Shown here: positions 29,495 to 41,047 of the stretch, piece by piece
How positions within the stretch are numbered: the first letter of the stretch is position 1
Layout: each line of letters opens with the position of its first letter
Source of the DNA: Pseudomonas sp. JUb42
GTDB lineage: Bacteria > Pseudomonadota > Gammaproteobacteria > Pseudomonadales > Pseudomonadaceae
NCBI RefSeq assembly: GCF_024807945.1
Contig: NZ_JANUFD010000003.1
Span: 450,151 to 514,150, forward strand
DNA: 64,000 nt
Reading direction: 5' to 3'
Translations under genes and position numbers: made by a program
Notes under the pieces: model-generated
Seen by the model: only the letters and a program-made list of their open reading frames with translations
The model's database searches: none
What the model was told of the DNA's origin: nothing

Positions 29495-29561
29495 TGTGAA
29501 ATAGATAGTGAATCAATGAGCAAATAATGTGAAGTATTTTTATCGTTCACATAGATTCACA
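29495..29561. promoter_or_regulatory. Cluster of TGTGAA/TTCACA half-sites before ltnD
   Basis: Five half-sites lie within 67 bases: TGTGAA 29495-29500, AGTGAA 29507-29512, TGTGAA 29528-29533, TTCACA 29546-29551 and TTCACA 29556-29561. The third and fourth form an inverted pair with a 12-base AT-rich spacer. A CRP/Vfr site would have a 6-base spacer, so an operator for the neighbouring DeoR-type regulator is more likely. Confidence 0.55.
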
Positions 29562-29689
29562 TTGGCGGGCGTCACGATGCGGCCACGCTTGTCGGAGCGG
29601 ATCGTTTGAGCAGCATGAGGATTCTTGTAGGGGGCCAGCGAGTCGGATCCCGGCAAACAACGCAAAATCCGGTGAAAGACCGAAGTCCT

Positions 29690-29779
29690 GTGGGAGCGAA
29701 TTCATTCGCGAAGGCGGCATTCCATGTGCTGAATATCTATCGGATGTGTCGGCCTCTTCGCGAATGAATTCGCTCCCAC
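29690..29779. repeat. REPIN (class A) between the DeoR gene and ltnD
   Basis: Arms GTGGGAGCGAATTCATTCGC and the matching inverted copy enclose about 43 bases. It lies in the 464-base gap 29430-29893, closer to the regulator 3' end. The remaining bases of the gap, apart from the half-site cluster, show no gene. Confidence 0.92.
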
Positions 29780-29893
29780 CAGATTTACTCCCGCCCTCTG
29801 CCAAGAGTTTGCTGCGCGATAGTGAGGTGTCAAAGACGGGGTCGGATCTTCCTGCGGGACCAAGCAAGTCTGGAGAACGGATTTTGTCGGCGT

Positions 29894-30697
29894 CTACGCC
29901 AACAACAACTCTACCCGCTGCTTGCGAATCCCGTCCGCCGCCGCCTGGGCCAGGTCGGCGTCGCTGATGATGGTGTCGAACTGTTCCAGCCCGGTGACCT
30001 TGTACATGCCGAAGGTGCCGTATTTCGAGCTGGTCGCGACCAGTACGGTCTGCGAGGCGGCCTGCATGGCAGCCTGTTTGACCTCGACCTTGAGGGCCGA
30101 TGGCGTGGTCGTGCCGCGTTGCAAGTCCCAGGAGCTGGTGGACATGAAAGCAATGTCGGTCGCCAGTTGGCGCAGGGTCGCTGCGGCCAGGCCGCCGACG
30201 CAGGACATGTTCGGATGGTCGAGCAGGCCGCCGGTATGGATCACGTCGACATGGCTGGCCTCGGCCAGGGCGTTGACGATGCCGAAGTCGTTGGTAACCA
30301 CGGTCATGCCCGACAGGGCGACGATGTGCGGGACGATTTCCAGGGTGCTGGTGCCCGCATCCAGGTAGACCGTCATGTCGTTATGCAGCAGACCGGCTGC
30401 CAGGCGGGCCATGCGCTGTTTTTGCGGCAGCTCGATGACCGCCTTGGACTGATGGCTCGGTTCGCTGTGGACCTGGCTGGCGATACGCACGCCGCCGGTC
30501 ACTGAATAGGCGCGGCCTTCCTGTTCCAGCAGAGCGATATCGCGGCGGATGGTCATGTGTGAGCAGTCGAACATCTCCACCAACTGATGCACGCTGAGTA
30601 CCTGATGCTTGCGTAGCTGGCGCAGCATCAGCTCCCGACGCTGATCGGGGATCATCGGTGCACCGCCAATGACGGCGATCTCCTCTTCGCTGGACAT
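29894..30697 (-). CDS. DeoR-family transcriptional regulator, probably of the tetronate genes
   Basis: 267 residues from ATG 30695-30697 (MSSEEEIAVIGGAP), chosen for the GGAGA site seven bases upstream rather than a longer frame. HTH at about 15-70 (RRELMLRQLRKHQVLSVHQLVEMF, SHMTIRRDIALLEQEG). The C-terminal isomerase-like sensor domain has VYLDAGTSTLEIVPHI, TVVTNDFGIVNALAEA and the terminal DTIISDADLAQAAAD. DeoR regulators usually repress sugar genes and release DNA on binding a phosphorylated intermediate; control of ltnD-otnI is inferred from position. Confidence 0.88.
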   Translation of the reverse strand: MSSEEEIAVIGGAPMIPDQRRELMLRQLRKHQVLSVHQLVEMFDCSHMTIRRDIALLEQEGRAYSVTGGVRIASQVHSEPSHQSKAVIELPQKQRMARLAAGLLHNDMTVYLDAGTSTLEIVPHIVALSGMTVVTNDFGIVNALAEASHVDVIHTGGLLDHPNMSCVGGLAAATLRQLATDIAFMSTSSWDLQRGTTTPSALKVEVKQAAMQAASQTVLVATSSKYGTFGMYKVTGLEQFDTIISDADLAQAAADGIRKQRVELLLA

Positions 30698-30752
30698 GCT
30701 TTCTCCTGTGGCCTGTGGGACCGGCTTGGCGGCCATGTTAGCCAATCACGCC

Positions 30753-31916
30753 TCAGGCGCCTACGGTCTGCGCATGTCGGCGTTGCAGGTAAATGTAGAA
30801 CAGTGCTGTCAGCAAGGTCAGCATGGCCAGGGCGGCGCCGGTCCAGGGCAGTTCAGTCAGTTGCACGCCGCTGCCGACCACCAGGCCGCCGATCCAGGCG
30901 CCAGTGGCATTACCGAGGTTGAAGGCGCTCTGGTTCAGGGTCGAGCCCATGTTGGGCGCTTCGTGGGCCTGGTCGATGATCATCAGTTGCAGGATCGGGC
31001 ACAGGGCGAAAGCCGTAACGCCCCAGACGAACAGGGTGATGGCCGCCGGGATCAGCGAACGACTGGTCTGACTGAACGCCGCGACGATCAGCACCGTGGC
31101 CAGGGCCATGCCGACCAGTGACGGCAGCAGGCGGCTGTCAGCCAGCTTGCCGCCGAGAATGCTGCCCACGGTCAGGCCGACGCCGAAGATCAGCAGCATG
31201 ATGGTCACGCCATGGGGGCTGACGCCGGTGATGTCCTGCAGGATCGGCGCGATATAGGTGAACACACTGAACAGGCTGGCCGAGGCCATCACGCTCATGG
31301 CCATGGCCAGTAGCACATTGGTTTTGCCCAGCACGCGCAGCTCGGCGGCCAGGTTGGTTCTTTGCAAGGGGATTTCCTTGGGTAGCCAGGCCACCTGTGC
31401 GACTACGGCAATCAGGCCGATCACGGTCACCGCCCAGAAAGTCGAGCGCCAACCGGCGAACTGCCCCAATGCCGTGCCCAATGGCACACCGAGGACATTG
31501 GCCAGGGTCAGGCCGGTGAACATCAGGGCAATGGCCTGAGCGCGTTTGTTTGGCGCGACCAGCCCGGCGGCGACCACCGAGCCAATGCCGAAGAAGGCGC
31601 CATGGCAGAGTGCAGTAATCACCCGCGCGCTCATCAGTGCCGTGTAGTTCGGCGCCAGGGCACACAGCGCGTTACCCAGTACGAAGGTCAGGGTCATGCC
31701 CAGCAGCGTTGCCCGACGCGGCATGTTGGCGGTGGCGATGGCGAGGATCGGTGCACCGAACACCACGCCCAGGGCATAGCCAGTGATCAGCAGCCCGGCA
31801 CTGGGAATGCTGACGTGCAGATCATTGGCGACATCAGGCAGCAGGCCCATGATGACGAATTCAGTGGTACCGATACCGAAAGCGGCAACGGCGAGTGCAA
31901 ACAAGGCGAGTGGCAT
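30753..31916 (-). CDS. Major facilitator superfamily transporter, DHA1 drug:H+ antiporter type
   Basis: 387 residues from ATG 31914-31916 (MPLALFALAVAAFGIGTTEF). Twelve membrane helices; the AraJ/YdhP-like group is shown by FGIGTTEFVIMGLLPDVA in helix 1, the loop 2-3 motif ANMPRRATLLG, and motif C-like LTLANVLGVPLGTALGQ in helix 5. Such proteins usually export drugs or arabinose-like sugars. It precedes the DeoR gene by 55 bases on the same strand and could be co-regulated; one TGTGAA half-site lies at 31936-31941 in its leader. Substrate unknown. Confidence 0.87.
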   Translation of the reverse strand: MPLALFALAVAAFGIGTTEFVIMGLLPDVANDLHVSIPSAGLLITGYALGVVFGAPILAIATANMPRRATLLGMTLTFVLGNALCALAPNYTALMSARVITALCHGAFFGIGSVVAAGLVAPNKRAQAIALMFTGLTLANVLGVPLGTALGQFAGWRSTFWAVTVIGLIAVVAQVAWLPKEIPLQRTNLAAELRVLGKTNVLLAMAMSVMASASLFSVFTYIAPILQDITGVSPHGVTIMLLIFGVGLTVGSILGGKLADSRLLPSLVGMALATVLIVAAFSQTSRSLIPAAITLFVWGVTAFALCPILQLMIIDQAHEAPNMGSTLNQSAFNLGNATGAWIGGLVVGSGVQLTELPWTGAALAMLTLLTALFYIYLQRRHAQTVGA

Positions 31917-32193
31917 GGGTGAATCCCAGTCTTTATGTGAATTGACCGGATAGGGCACGTGCGCCTGTTCGAACGCAGCAGGGCATTCAAGACAGGCGAT
32001 GGGATTATTGGTATTAGAAGTGCGCAGCCGGGTGCGGCGATAACGTGCTCAAGTATGATGGACGAGTTGAAATATCGCGAATTAAAAAAGCCTCGCAAGC
32101 ACGGCGGTTCGTCGCAAGAACCTTTTGCCAGCCTGCGGTTCATAGCCTGTGGGCCATGCTTGCGATGACACTCAAACTCCAAGGAATAAACAC
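31917..32193. other. Divergent gap between the MFS and MAPEG genes
   Basis: 277 bases without a supported gene. It contains one TGTGAA half-site (31936-31941) near the MFS start. A short open frame ending at 32168 lacks a ribosome site and is not accepted. Confidence 0.4.
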
Positions 32194-32592
32194 ATGACAG
32201 TTGCCTTCTGGTGCGTATTGGTCGCGATCCTTCTGCCTTACGTGTGTACCTCTGTGGCCAAGTACAGCAGCGGCAGGTTCAGCCCGCGACAGAATCACGA
32301 CCCGCGCGCATTTCTCGAAAAACTCGAAGGCTTGCCCCGCCGCGCTCATGCCGCGCAGTTGAACAGCTTCGAAAGCCTGCCGGGTTTTGCTGCCGCGGTG
32401 ATCATCGCGGAGATAGCCGGCAACGCCCAGGGCGGCACTATTGATGCGCTGGCGGTGCTCTATATCACCTCTCGCGTGGTGTACATCATTTGCTATCTGG
32501 CGGACTGGGCAGCCCTGCGTTCGCTGGTGTGGTTTGTCGGTCTGATATTGATCGTGACGCTGTTCGGCGTTTCTGCATTCCCGGCTAGCTAA
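32194..32592 (+). CDS. MAPEG family membrane protein
   Basis: A 132-residue inner-membrane protein with four predicted helices. ATG 32194 (MTVAFWCVLVAILLPYVCTS) has AAGGA upstream. MAPEG features: the helix 2 motif RAHAAQLNSFESLPGFAAAV with the conserved Asn-x-x-Glu, then YITSRVVYIICYLADW. Eicosanoid and glutathione-linked transferases belong to this superfamily; bacterial members have few known substrates, so the role is open. Confidence 0.87.
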   Translation: MTVAFWCVLVAILLPYVCTSVAKYSSGRFSPRQNHDPRAFLEKLEGLPRRAHAAQLNSFESLPGFAAAVIIAEIAGNAQGGTIDALAVLYITSRVVYIICYLADWAALRSLVWFVGLILIVTLFGVSAFPAS

Positions 32593-32673
32593 CCTCTGCG
32601 GCAATGCACCGCTTTGGTGTTTGCCGGTCATGCCCGGATACTGCACGCCGTTTTCCCCTGGCCTGGATCGATC

Positions 32674-33120
32674 ATGAACGTGCAAAAGCTGTGTATCGCA
32701 ATGCTGGCCATACTGGCCTTGAGCGCCTGCGGCGGGGTTGATCCGAACTCGCCTCTGGGCCAGCGCAAGGCGATCTTCAAAGAGATGCTCAAGACCAGCG
32801 AGGACATGAACGGCATGCTCAACGGGCGTGTGGCGTTCGATGGCCAGCGTTTCAGCGATGCAGCGGTCAAGCTGGACGCCCTGGCTCAGGAGCCGTGGAA
32901 GCATTTTCCTCAGGTCAAGGAAGCCGACCACACCAGCGCCAAGGATGATGTCTGGCAGAAGCAAGAGCGTTTTCAGGTACTGGTCAGCTCACTGGAAGCG
33001 GCCACGGGTGAGTTGAAGGGAGTTGCTGCGGCCAAGCCGACGGCTGCTGTCCTGGCTCCCTCATTAAGTAAGGTTCAGGCAGCGTGTGAGGCCTGCCATA
33101 AGGAGTTTCGGGTTTACTGA
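32674..33120 (+). CDS. Lipoprotein cytochrome c' (c-type heme, four-helix bundle)
   Basis: 148 residues. The N terminus is a lipoprotein signal with lipobox ALSAC (Cys19), so the protein is anchored to a membrane facing the periplasm. The heme site CEACHKE is at 138-144 at the extreme C terminus, typical of cytochrome c' (family usually about 130-150 residues including signal). Helical middle (LGQRKAIFKEMLKTSEDMNGML, LDALAQEPWKHFPQ) fits the four-helix bundle. These proteins bind NO or CO and may protect against nitrosative stress; electron partners are unknown. No good ribosome site precedes the ATG. Confidence 0.85.
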   Translation: MNVQKLCIAMLAILALSACGGVDPNSPLGQRKAIFKEMLKTSEDMNGMLNGRVAFDGQRFSDAAVKLDALAQEPWKHFPQVKEADHTSAKDDVWQKQERFQVLVSSLEAATGELKGVAAAKPTAAVLAPSLSKVQAACEACHKEFRVY

Positions 33121-33148
33121 CGGAGTGTCGTGCGGCAATCACGGTGTT

Positions 33149-33219
33149 GTAGGCGCTGCCGAAGGCTGCGAATAGGCCTGTCAGATACACCGCTTTCGCA
33201 GCCTTCGTCAGCTCCTGCA
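33149..33219. repeat. REP pair of a fourth arm class
   Basis: GTAGGCGCTGCCGAAGGCTG and the inverted CGCAGCCTTCGTCAGCTCCT face each other over about 25 bases between convergent cytochrome c' and DUF1090 genes. The GAAGGCTGCGA core is distinct from the other REP classes here. Confidence 0.8.
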
Positions 33220-33237
33220 GGCAATCCAGTTATGTTG

Positions 33238-33648
33238 TCAATCCTCCGGCTGAATCTTCTCAAGCTCGGTCTGGGCTTCCTGCAATTCTTTGCGCGAATC
33301 AGCCAGCTTCTCTTTGCGCTTGTTGATCTTCTGCGCGTCACCTTTCTCCATGGCCTTGGTAAGATCGTTCTGGCGGCGGGTGACTTCACGTTTGGCGTCC
33401 AGCACTTTCTGCTCGCGTTGCTTGAGCAGCGACGTCTCGCTGCAGTTGGCGTTCGCTTCACTCAGGGCCTTCTCCAGTCCTGCTTGCTGATCCTTGTCGC
33501 CATCGGTTTTGGCCTGTTGGATTTTGCTGCGGATTTCCTGGCTCTTGGCGGCACAGCCCATCGACGGTGGCGATGCGTCTTCAGCGAATACGGGAACGCT
33601 GAACATGGCCAGACTGCTCAACAGAAACAAGGGCGACAACAACTTCAT
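33238..33648 (-). CDS. Periplasmic DUF1090 (YqjC-like) coiled-coil protein
   Basis: 136 residues from ATG 33646-33648, with AGGAG eight bases upstream. Signal peptide MKLLSPLFLLSSLAMFSVPVFA, then a Lys/Glu-rich helical protein with two cysteines (GCAAKSQEIRSKIQQA and SEANANCSETSLL) that probably form a disulfide, followed by a long coiled coil (REQKVLDAKREVTRRQNDLTK). Family function is unknown; E. coli YqjC shares these traits. Confidence 0.85.
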   Translation of the reverse strand: MKLLSPLFLLSSLAMFSVPVFAEDASPPSMGCAAKSQEIRSKIQQAKTDGDKDQQAGLEKALSEANANCSETSLLKQREQKVLDAKREVTRRQNDLTKAMEKGDAQKINKRKEKLADSRKELQEAQTELEKIQPED

Positions 33649-33720
33649 GACAACTCCTGAAACAACAGTGGCGCTCGGCACAGATGAAGAAAAAACCGGG
33701 CGCTGAAAAATGACGGACTA

Positions 33721-36214
<2,494 letters not shown>

Positions 36215-36247
36215 GGTTTGGTTGTCTGGTTTTCACGAGGGCGGACT

Positions 36248-36337
36248 GTGGGAGCGAATTCATTCGCGAATAGGTCGGTACATTCGTCGAAAACAGGGAG
36301 TCTGTAACACCGCCTTCGCGAATGAATTCGCTCCCAC
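36248..36337. repeat. REPIN (class A) between lysE-like and metK genes
   Basis: Both arms match GTGGGAGCGAATTCATTCGC exactly, enclosing about 43 bases. It lies between the convergent LysE gene and the metK terminator. Confidence 0.92.
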
Positions 36338-36383
36338 AAACAGCGCCCGCCTCGGGCTTGCCTCGATAGTGTCTGGCTGAATG

Positions 36384-36421
36384 CAAAAAGCCCCCGCAGA
36401 CCGGGTCTGCGGGGGCTTTTT
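36384..36421. terminator. Bidirectional terminator downstream of metK
   Basis: A 12-bp stem AGCCCCCGCAGA / TCTGCGGGGGCT (36389-36400, 36406-36417) with loop CCGGG, A-run to the left and T-run to the right, 25 bases past the metK stop. It can serve metK on the minus strand and the LysE transcript on the plus strand. Confidence 0.93.
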
Positions 36422-36445
36422 CACTGAGCTACAGCCAAGGCTGTA

Positions 36446-37636
36446 TTACAGGCCGGCCGCCTTGCGCAGGGCTTCGGCGCGGTCAGTTTTTTCCCAGGTG
36501 AACGTGGTGAAGGTGTCGTCGCCCACGGTCTTGGTTTGCGGCGTACGACCGAAGTGGCCGTAGGCTGCGGTTTCCTGGTACATCGGGTGCAGCAGGTCGA
36601 GCATCTTGGTGATCGCGTATGGACGCAGGTCGAAGATGTCGCGAACCAGTTTGATGATCTTGTCATCGCTGATCTTGCCGGTGCCGAAGGTGTTCAGCGA
36701 GATCGAAGTCGGTTGAGCGACGCCGATGGCGTAGGACACCTGGATCTCGCAACGCTCGGCCAGGCCAGCGGCAACGATGTTCTTGGCAACATAACGGCCA
36801 GCGTAGGCAGCCGAACGGTCAACCTTGGATGGATCCTTGCCGGAGAACGCGCCACCGCCGTGACGGGCCATGCCGCCGTAGCTGTCGACGATGATCTTGC
36901 GACCGGTCAGACCGCAGTCGCCAACCGGGCCGCCGATGATGAACTGGCCAGTCGGGTTGATGTGGAACTGGGTGTCCTTGTGCAGCAGTTCGGCAGGCAG
37001 TACGTGCTTGACGATCAGTTCCATCACGCCTTCGCGCAGGTCGTTGTACGACACTTCCGGGTTGTGCTGGGTCGACAGAACGACGGCATCGATACCGACA
37101 ACCTTGCCGTTTTCGTAGCTGCAGGTGACCTGGGATTTTGCATCCGGACGCAGCCAAGGCAGCAGGCCCGACTTGCGTGCTTCAGCCTGGCGCTTGACCA
37201 ATTGATGCGAGAACGCGATTGGCGCAGGCATCAGTTCTGCGGTTTCGTTGCTGGCGTAGCCGAACATCAGGCCCTGGTCGCCGGCGCCCTGATCTTCAGG
37301 CTTGGCACGGTCGACACCCTGGTTGATGTCAGGGGACTGCTTGCCGATGATGTTCATCACGCCGCAGGTGGCGCCGTCGAAGCCGACGTCGGAGCTGGTG
37401 TAGCCGATGTCGCTGATCACGTCACGAACGATCTGCTCCAGGTCGACCCAGGCGCTGGTGGTCACTTCGCCGGCAACGATGGCAACACCGGTCTTGACCA
37501 GGGTCTCAACGGCTACGCGAGCGTGTTTGTCCTGGGCAATGATGGCATCCAGTACAGCGTCGGAGATCTGGTCAGCGATCTTGTCTGGGTGTCCTTCAGA
37601 CACGGATTCGGAGGTGAAAAGGGAGTATTCGCTCAT
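36446..37636 (-). CDS. metK: S-adenosylmethionine synthetase
   Basis: A 396-residue cytoplasmic enzyme making SAM from methionine and ATP, with Mg and K ions. Signatures: [30 protein letters not shown] with the first-domain His, [17 protein letters not shown], the central [12 protein letters not shown], the P-loop-like [27 protein letters not shown], and [12 protein letters not shown]. It begins two bases after the stop of the ArsR-methyltransferase gene and uses an AGGAAA site in that gene, so the pair is translationally coupled. Confidence 0.97.
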   Translation of the reverse strand: MSEYSLFTSESVSEGHPDKIADQISDAVLDAIIAQDKHARVAVETLVKTGVAIVAGEVTTSAWVDLEQIVRDVISDIGYTSSDVGFDGATCGVMNIIGKQSPDINQGVDRAKPEDQGAGDQGLMFGYASNETAELMPAPIAFSHQLVKRQAEARKSGLLPWLRPDAKSQVTCSYENGKVVGIDAVVLSTQHNPEVSYNDLREGVMELIVKHVLPAELLHKDTQFHINPTGQFIIGGPVGDCGLTGRKIIVDSYGGMARHGGGAFSGKDPSKVDRSAAYAGRYVAKNIVAAGLAERCEIQVSYAIGVAQPTSISLNTFGTGKISDDKIIKLVRDIFDLRPYAITKMLDLLHPMYQETAAYGHFGRTPQTKTVGDDTFTTFTWEKTDRAEALRKAAGL

Positions 37637-37638
37637 CT

Positions 37639-38652
37639 CTACGGGTTTCCTGAAATGTACCGATGGTGAGTGTTGCCAGCCGGTCGCTGAAAGTGGCGAA
37701 CCTGGATCTGGAAACCATTACGTAAGCCTATATAAAGACTTTCCCCGGGAACTAGCCCCGCAGCGACGGCCCAACGGGCCAGATCGTCCTGTTCAAAACC
37801 CAACCAGAGATCGCCACAGGCCTCCTTGGCCCAGCTCTGGTCGTGGCTACACAACTCTGTCACCAACAGGCTACCGCCTGGTTGCACCAGGTCCGCCAGT
37901 TGGCCAAGTGCTTCAGCCGGTGCGGCGAAGTGGTGAAGCACCATATTCAAGACCACGCAGTCGGCACGCAGTTGGGTGTCCCCCAATGCATCGGCAAGAC
38001 GCAGCTCAACGTTAGCCAATGCCTGACGTGCGCACAGCTGGCGCGCCAGCTCAAGCATAGCCGGGCTGTTGTCCAGCGCCGTGACGTGACGAAAGCGTCG
38101 TGCCAGTTCCGGCAGGAAGCCACCGTCGCCGGGGCCCACTTCCAGTGCCGTGGCATCGGCGCCGAAGCTCAGCTTGTCGAGCAGCGACAGCAGGCTTTCG
38201 CGGTACTGCGCCAGGCCCGCAATCAGATCCTGCTGGGCGCGAAATTTGTCCGCGACCCGGGCAAAAAAATCCTGACTGGCGGTGGCGCGCTGGCGATGCA
38301 CTAGGCCGATCCTTGCTTGCACGTCATCCGGCAACTGCAGGGTATCGACTTCATCGAGCAGCGCTGCATGCAGCCTGCCGCCCGGTTGTCCGGTGTGGGG
38401 CAGGGCGCGGCGATAGAAAATCGCATTGCCTTCGCGGCGGGTTGCGACCAGATCAGCCTGTGCCAGCACCTTCAAGTGGTGGCTCATGCCCGATTGGCCT
38501 ATGGCGAAAATCTGCGCCAGCTCCAGCACGCCGAACGAATCGTTGGCCAGGGCGCGCAATACGTTCAGCCGCAACGGATCGCCGCCTGCCTTGCACAAGG
38601 CTGACAGGTCGTCGCAGGTGTCATGGCGAATTGCAGGCACGCGAAGGTTCAT
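37639..38652 (-). CDS. ArsR-type regulator fused to a SAM-dependent methyltransferase domain
   Basis: 337 residues. Residues about 15-85 are an ArsR winged helix ([48 protein letters not shown]). A linker follows, then a class I methyltransferase from about 130: motif [17 protein letters not shown] (169-184), [15 protein letters not shown], and [15 protein letters not shown]. The fusion is known in the pseudomonad gene beside metK. Coupled to metK, it probably senses SAM, SAH or a methyl acceptor and adjusts its own operon; whether the methyltransferase is active or a ligand sensor is unknown. A perfect palindrome lies 45 bases upstream. SahR-type control is a relevant precedent, but identity is not shown. 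Confidence 0.82.
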   Translation of the reverse strand: MNLRVPAIRHDTCDDLSALCKAGGDPLRLNVLRALANDSFGVLELAQIFAIGQSGMSHHLKVLAQADLVATRREGNAIFYRRALPHTGQPGGRLHAALLDEVDTLQLPDDVQARIGLVHRQRATASQDFFARVADKFRAQQDLIAGLAQYRESLLSLLDKLSFGADATALEVGPGDGGFLPELARRFRHVTALDNSPAMLELARQLCARQALANVELRLADALGDTQLRADCVVLNMVLHHFAAPAEALGQLADLVQPGGSLLVTELCSHDQSWAKEACGDLWLGFEQDDLARWAVAAGLVPGESLYIGLRNGFQIQVRHFQRPAGNTHHRYISGNP

Positions 38653-38696
38653 AGGGCTGGCAGTCTAGAGAGCGACCGGCGCCTGCGCAAGTTCAG

Positions 38697-38714
38697 TATC
38701 AAAAAGTTTTGATA
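38697..38714. promoter_or_regulatory. Perfect palindrome upstream of the ArsR-methyltransferase gene
   Basis: TATCAAAA-AG-TTTTGATA, eight-base arms around two bases, lies 45 bases from the ArsR-methyltransferase ATG and 188 bases before tkt on the other strand. Size and symmetry fit a dimeric winged-helix operator, most simply for autoregulation of the ArsR-metK pair. Binding is not demonstrated. Confidence 0.55.
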
Positions 38715-38901
38715 TTGGTTGATGAATGGCGTTTATCAGGCGTCGTGATTCCGGCACAGCGTACTGATAACGGGCAAATCGTCGTGCCAAGGCAGGAAAA
38801 TCACGCCTCGGACGTTATCTGTCATTGCCCCGCAGCAATGCCTGAGGGAAAATGCACCCCTTTTTCCGATCCCATTCTTTACTGCCCCCAGGAGATCAGC
38901 G

Positions 38902-40899
38902 ATGCCCAGCCGTCGTGAGCGAGCCAACGCCATTCGTGCCCTCAGCATGGATGCCGTGCAGAAAGCCAACAGCGGCCATCCCGGTGCCCCTATGGGCATG
39001 GCGGATATCGCGGAAGTTCTTTGGCGTGACTACCTGAAGCACAACCCGAGCAACCCGTCGTTCGCCGACCGTGACCGCTTCATCATGTCCAACGGCCATG
39101 GTTCGATGCTGGTTTACTCGCTGCTGCACCTGACCGGCTACGACCTGTCCATCGACGACCTGAAAAATTTCCGTCAGTTGCACAGCCGCACTCCGGGCCA
39201 CCCGGAATACGGCTACACGCCTGGCGTCGAGACCACCACCGGCCCGCTGGGCCAGGGTTTCGCCAACTCGGTCGGCTTCGCTGCCGCTGAAAAGATTCTG
39301 GCGGCGCAGTTCAACCGTCCTGGCCACAACATCGTCGACCACCACACCTATGTGTTCATGGGTGATGGCTGCATGATGGAAGGCATCTCCCACGAAGCCG
39401 CCTCCCTGGCTGGCACCCTGGGCCTGAACAAGCTGATCGCTTTCTACGACGACAACGGCATCTCCATCGACGGCGAAGTCGAAGGCTGGTTCACCGACGA
39501 CACGCCAAAGCGTTTCGAGTCGTACAACTGGCTGGTCATCCGCAACGTCGACGGTCACGATCCGGAAGAGATCAAGACCGCCATCGACACCGCGCGCAAG
39601 AGCGACAAGCCGACCCTGATCTGCTGCAAGACCACCATCGGCTTCGGCTCGCCGAACAAGCAGGGCAAGGAAGAGTGCCACGGCGCTCCACTGGGCGCCG
39701 AAGAGATCGCCCTGACCCGTGCGGCCCTGAAATGGACCCACGGTCCTTTCGAAATCCCGGCCAATATCTACTCCGAGTGGAATGCCAAGGAAAAAGGCCT
39801 GGCTGTCGAAGCCGAGTGGGACCAGCGTTTCGCTGCCTACTCCGCTGCTTTCCCTGAGCTGGCCAACGAGCTGATCCGTCGCATGAGCGGCGAGCTGCCG
39901 GCTGACTTCGCGGAAAAATCCGCTGCCTACGTGGCTGAAGTCAACGCCAAGGGCGAAACCATCGCCAGCCGCAAGGCCAGCCAGAACTCCCTGACGGCCT
40001 TCGGTCCGTTGTTGCCTGAACTGCTCGGCGGTTCGGCCGACCTGGCCGGTTCCAACCTGACCATCTGGAAAGGCTGCAAGAGCATCACCGGCGAAGACGC
40101 CAACGGTAACTACCTGCACTACGGCGTGCGCGAGTTCGGCATGGGCGCCATGATGAACGGTATCGCCCTGCACGGTGGCTTCGTGCCATACGGCGCAACC
40201 TTCCTGATCTTCATGGAATACGCCCGTAACGCAGTGCGCATGTCGTCCCTGATGAAGAAGCGCGTGCTCTATGTGTTCACCCACGACTCCATCGGTCTGG
40301 GCGAAGACGGCCCGACGCACCAGCCGATCGAACAGCTGACCAGCCTGCGTACCACGCCTAACCTGGACACCTGGCGTCCGGCGGACGCGGTCGAATCGGC
40401 CGTGGCCTGGAAATATGCCCTGGAGCGCAACGACGGCCCGTCGGCGTTGATCTTCTCCCGTCAGAACCTGCCACACCAAAGCCGCGATGCCGAGCAACTG
40501 GCGAACATCGCCCGTGGCGGCTATGTGCTGCGTGACTGCGCTGGTGAGCCGGAGCTGATCCTGATCTCCACTGGTTCTGAAATTGGCCTGGCCGTTCAGG
40601 CCTACGACAAGCTGACTGCTGCCGGCCGTAAGGTTCGCGTGGTGTCGATGCCTTGCACCAGCGTCTTCGAAGCCCAGGACGCCGGCTACAAGCAAGCGGT
40701 CCTACCGTTGCAGGTCAGCGCCCGTATCGCCATCGAAGCGGCCCACGCCGACTACTGGTACAAGTACGTCGGTCTGGAAGGTCGTGTCATCGGCATGACC
40801 ACCTTCGGCGAGTCGGCGCCTGCGCCTGCGCTGTTCGAAGAGTTCGGCTTCACCCTGGAGAATGTGATCAGCACAGCGGAAGAATTGCTGGAAGACTGA
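38902..40899 (+). CDS. tkt: Transketolase
   Basis: A 665-residue thiamine-diphosphate enzyme of the pentose phosphate pathway that moves two-carbon units between sugar phosphates. Signatures: [49 protein letters not shown], the ThDP-Mg motif [18 protein letters not shown], and the pyrimidine domain [29 protein letters not shown] precedes the ATG. It starts the block tkt-epd-pgk-lipoproteins-fba, all in the same direction. Confidence 0.96.
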   Translation: MPSRRERANAIRALSMDAVQKANSGHPGAPMGMADIAEVLWRDYLKHNPSNPSFADRDRFIMSNGHGSMLVYSLLHLTGYDLSIDDLKNFRQLHSRTPGHPEYGYTPGVETTTGPLGQGFANSVGFAAAEKILAAQFNRPGHNIVDHHTYVFMGDGCMMEGISHEAASLAGTLGLNKLIAFYDDNGISIDGEVEGWFTDDTPKRFESYNWLVIRNVDGHDPEEIKTAIDTARKSDKPTLICCKTTIGFGSPNKQGKEECHGAPLGAEEIALTRAALKWTHGPFEIPANIYSEWNAKEKGLAVEAEWDQRFAAYSAAFPELANELIRRMSGELPADFAEKSAAYVAEVNAKGETIASRKASQNSLTAFGPLLPELLGGSADLAGSNLTIWKGCKSITGEDANGNYLHYGVREFGMGAMMNGIALHGGFVPYGATFLIFMEYARNAVRMSSLMKKRVLYVFTHDSIGLGEDGPTHQPIEQLTSLRTTPNLDTWRPADAVESAVAWKYALERNDGPSALIFSRQNLPHQSRDAEQLANIARGGYVLRDCAGEPELILISTGSEIGLAVQAYDKLTAAGRKVRVVSMPCTSVFEAQDAGYKQAVLPLQVSARIAIEAAHADYWYKYVGLEGRVIGMTTFGESAPAPALFEEFGFTLENVISTAEELLED

Positions 40900-40912
40900 T
40901 TGGCTCAGCCCT

Positions 40913-41011
40913 GTGGGAGCGGATTCATCCGCGAAGGCGCCAGTTGAGGCGCCAGAGGTCTCTAGGTGATCAACGCCGTAGTGGCCCATTCGCGGATGAA
41001 TCCGCTCCCAC
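40913..41011. repeat. REPIN (class A variant) between tkt and epd
   Basis: Arms GTGGGAGCGGATTCATCCGC and the inverted copy with CGGATGAATCCGCTCCCA carry compensating GGATTCATCC changes. The enclosed region has a secondary hairpin GGCGCCAGTTGAGGCGCC. It lies within the same-strand glycolytic block. Confidence 0.9.
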
Positions 41012-41047
41012 AGGTTTTTCGCAATCCGCTTGTGCTGCGAGAACCCC

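Noticed and set aside
29528..29551. TGTGAA-N12-TTCACA as a CRP/Vfr site
   Set aside because: CRP-type sites have a six-base spacer between TGTGA and TCACA; here the spacer is twice that, and further half-sites lie beside it.
31959..32168. Short plus-strand frame before the MAPEG gene
   Set aside because: No ribosome site, no recognisable motif, and it ends just before a well-supported start.
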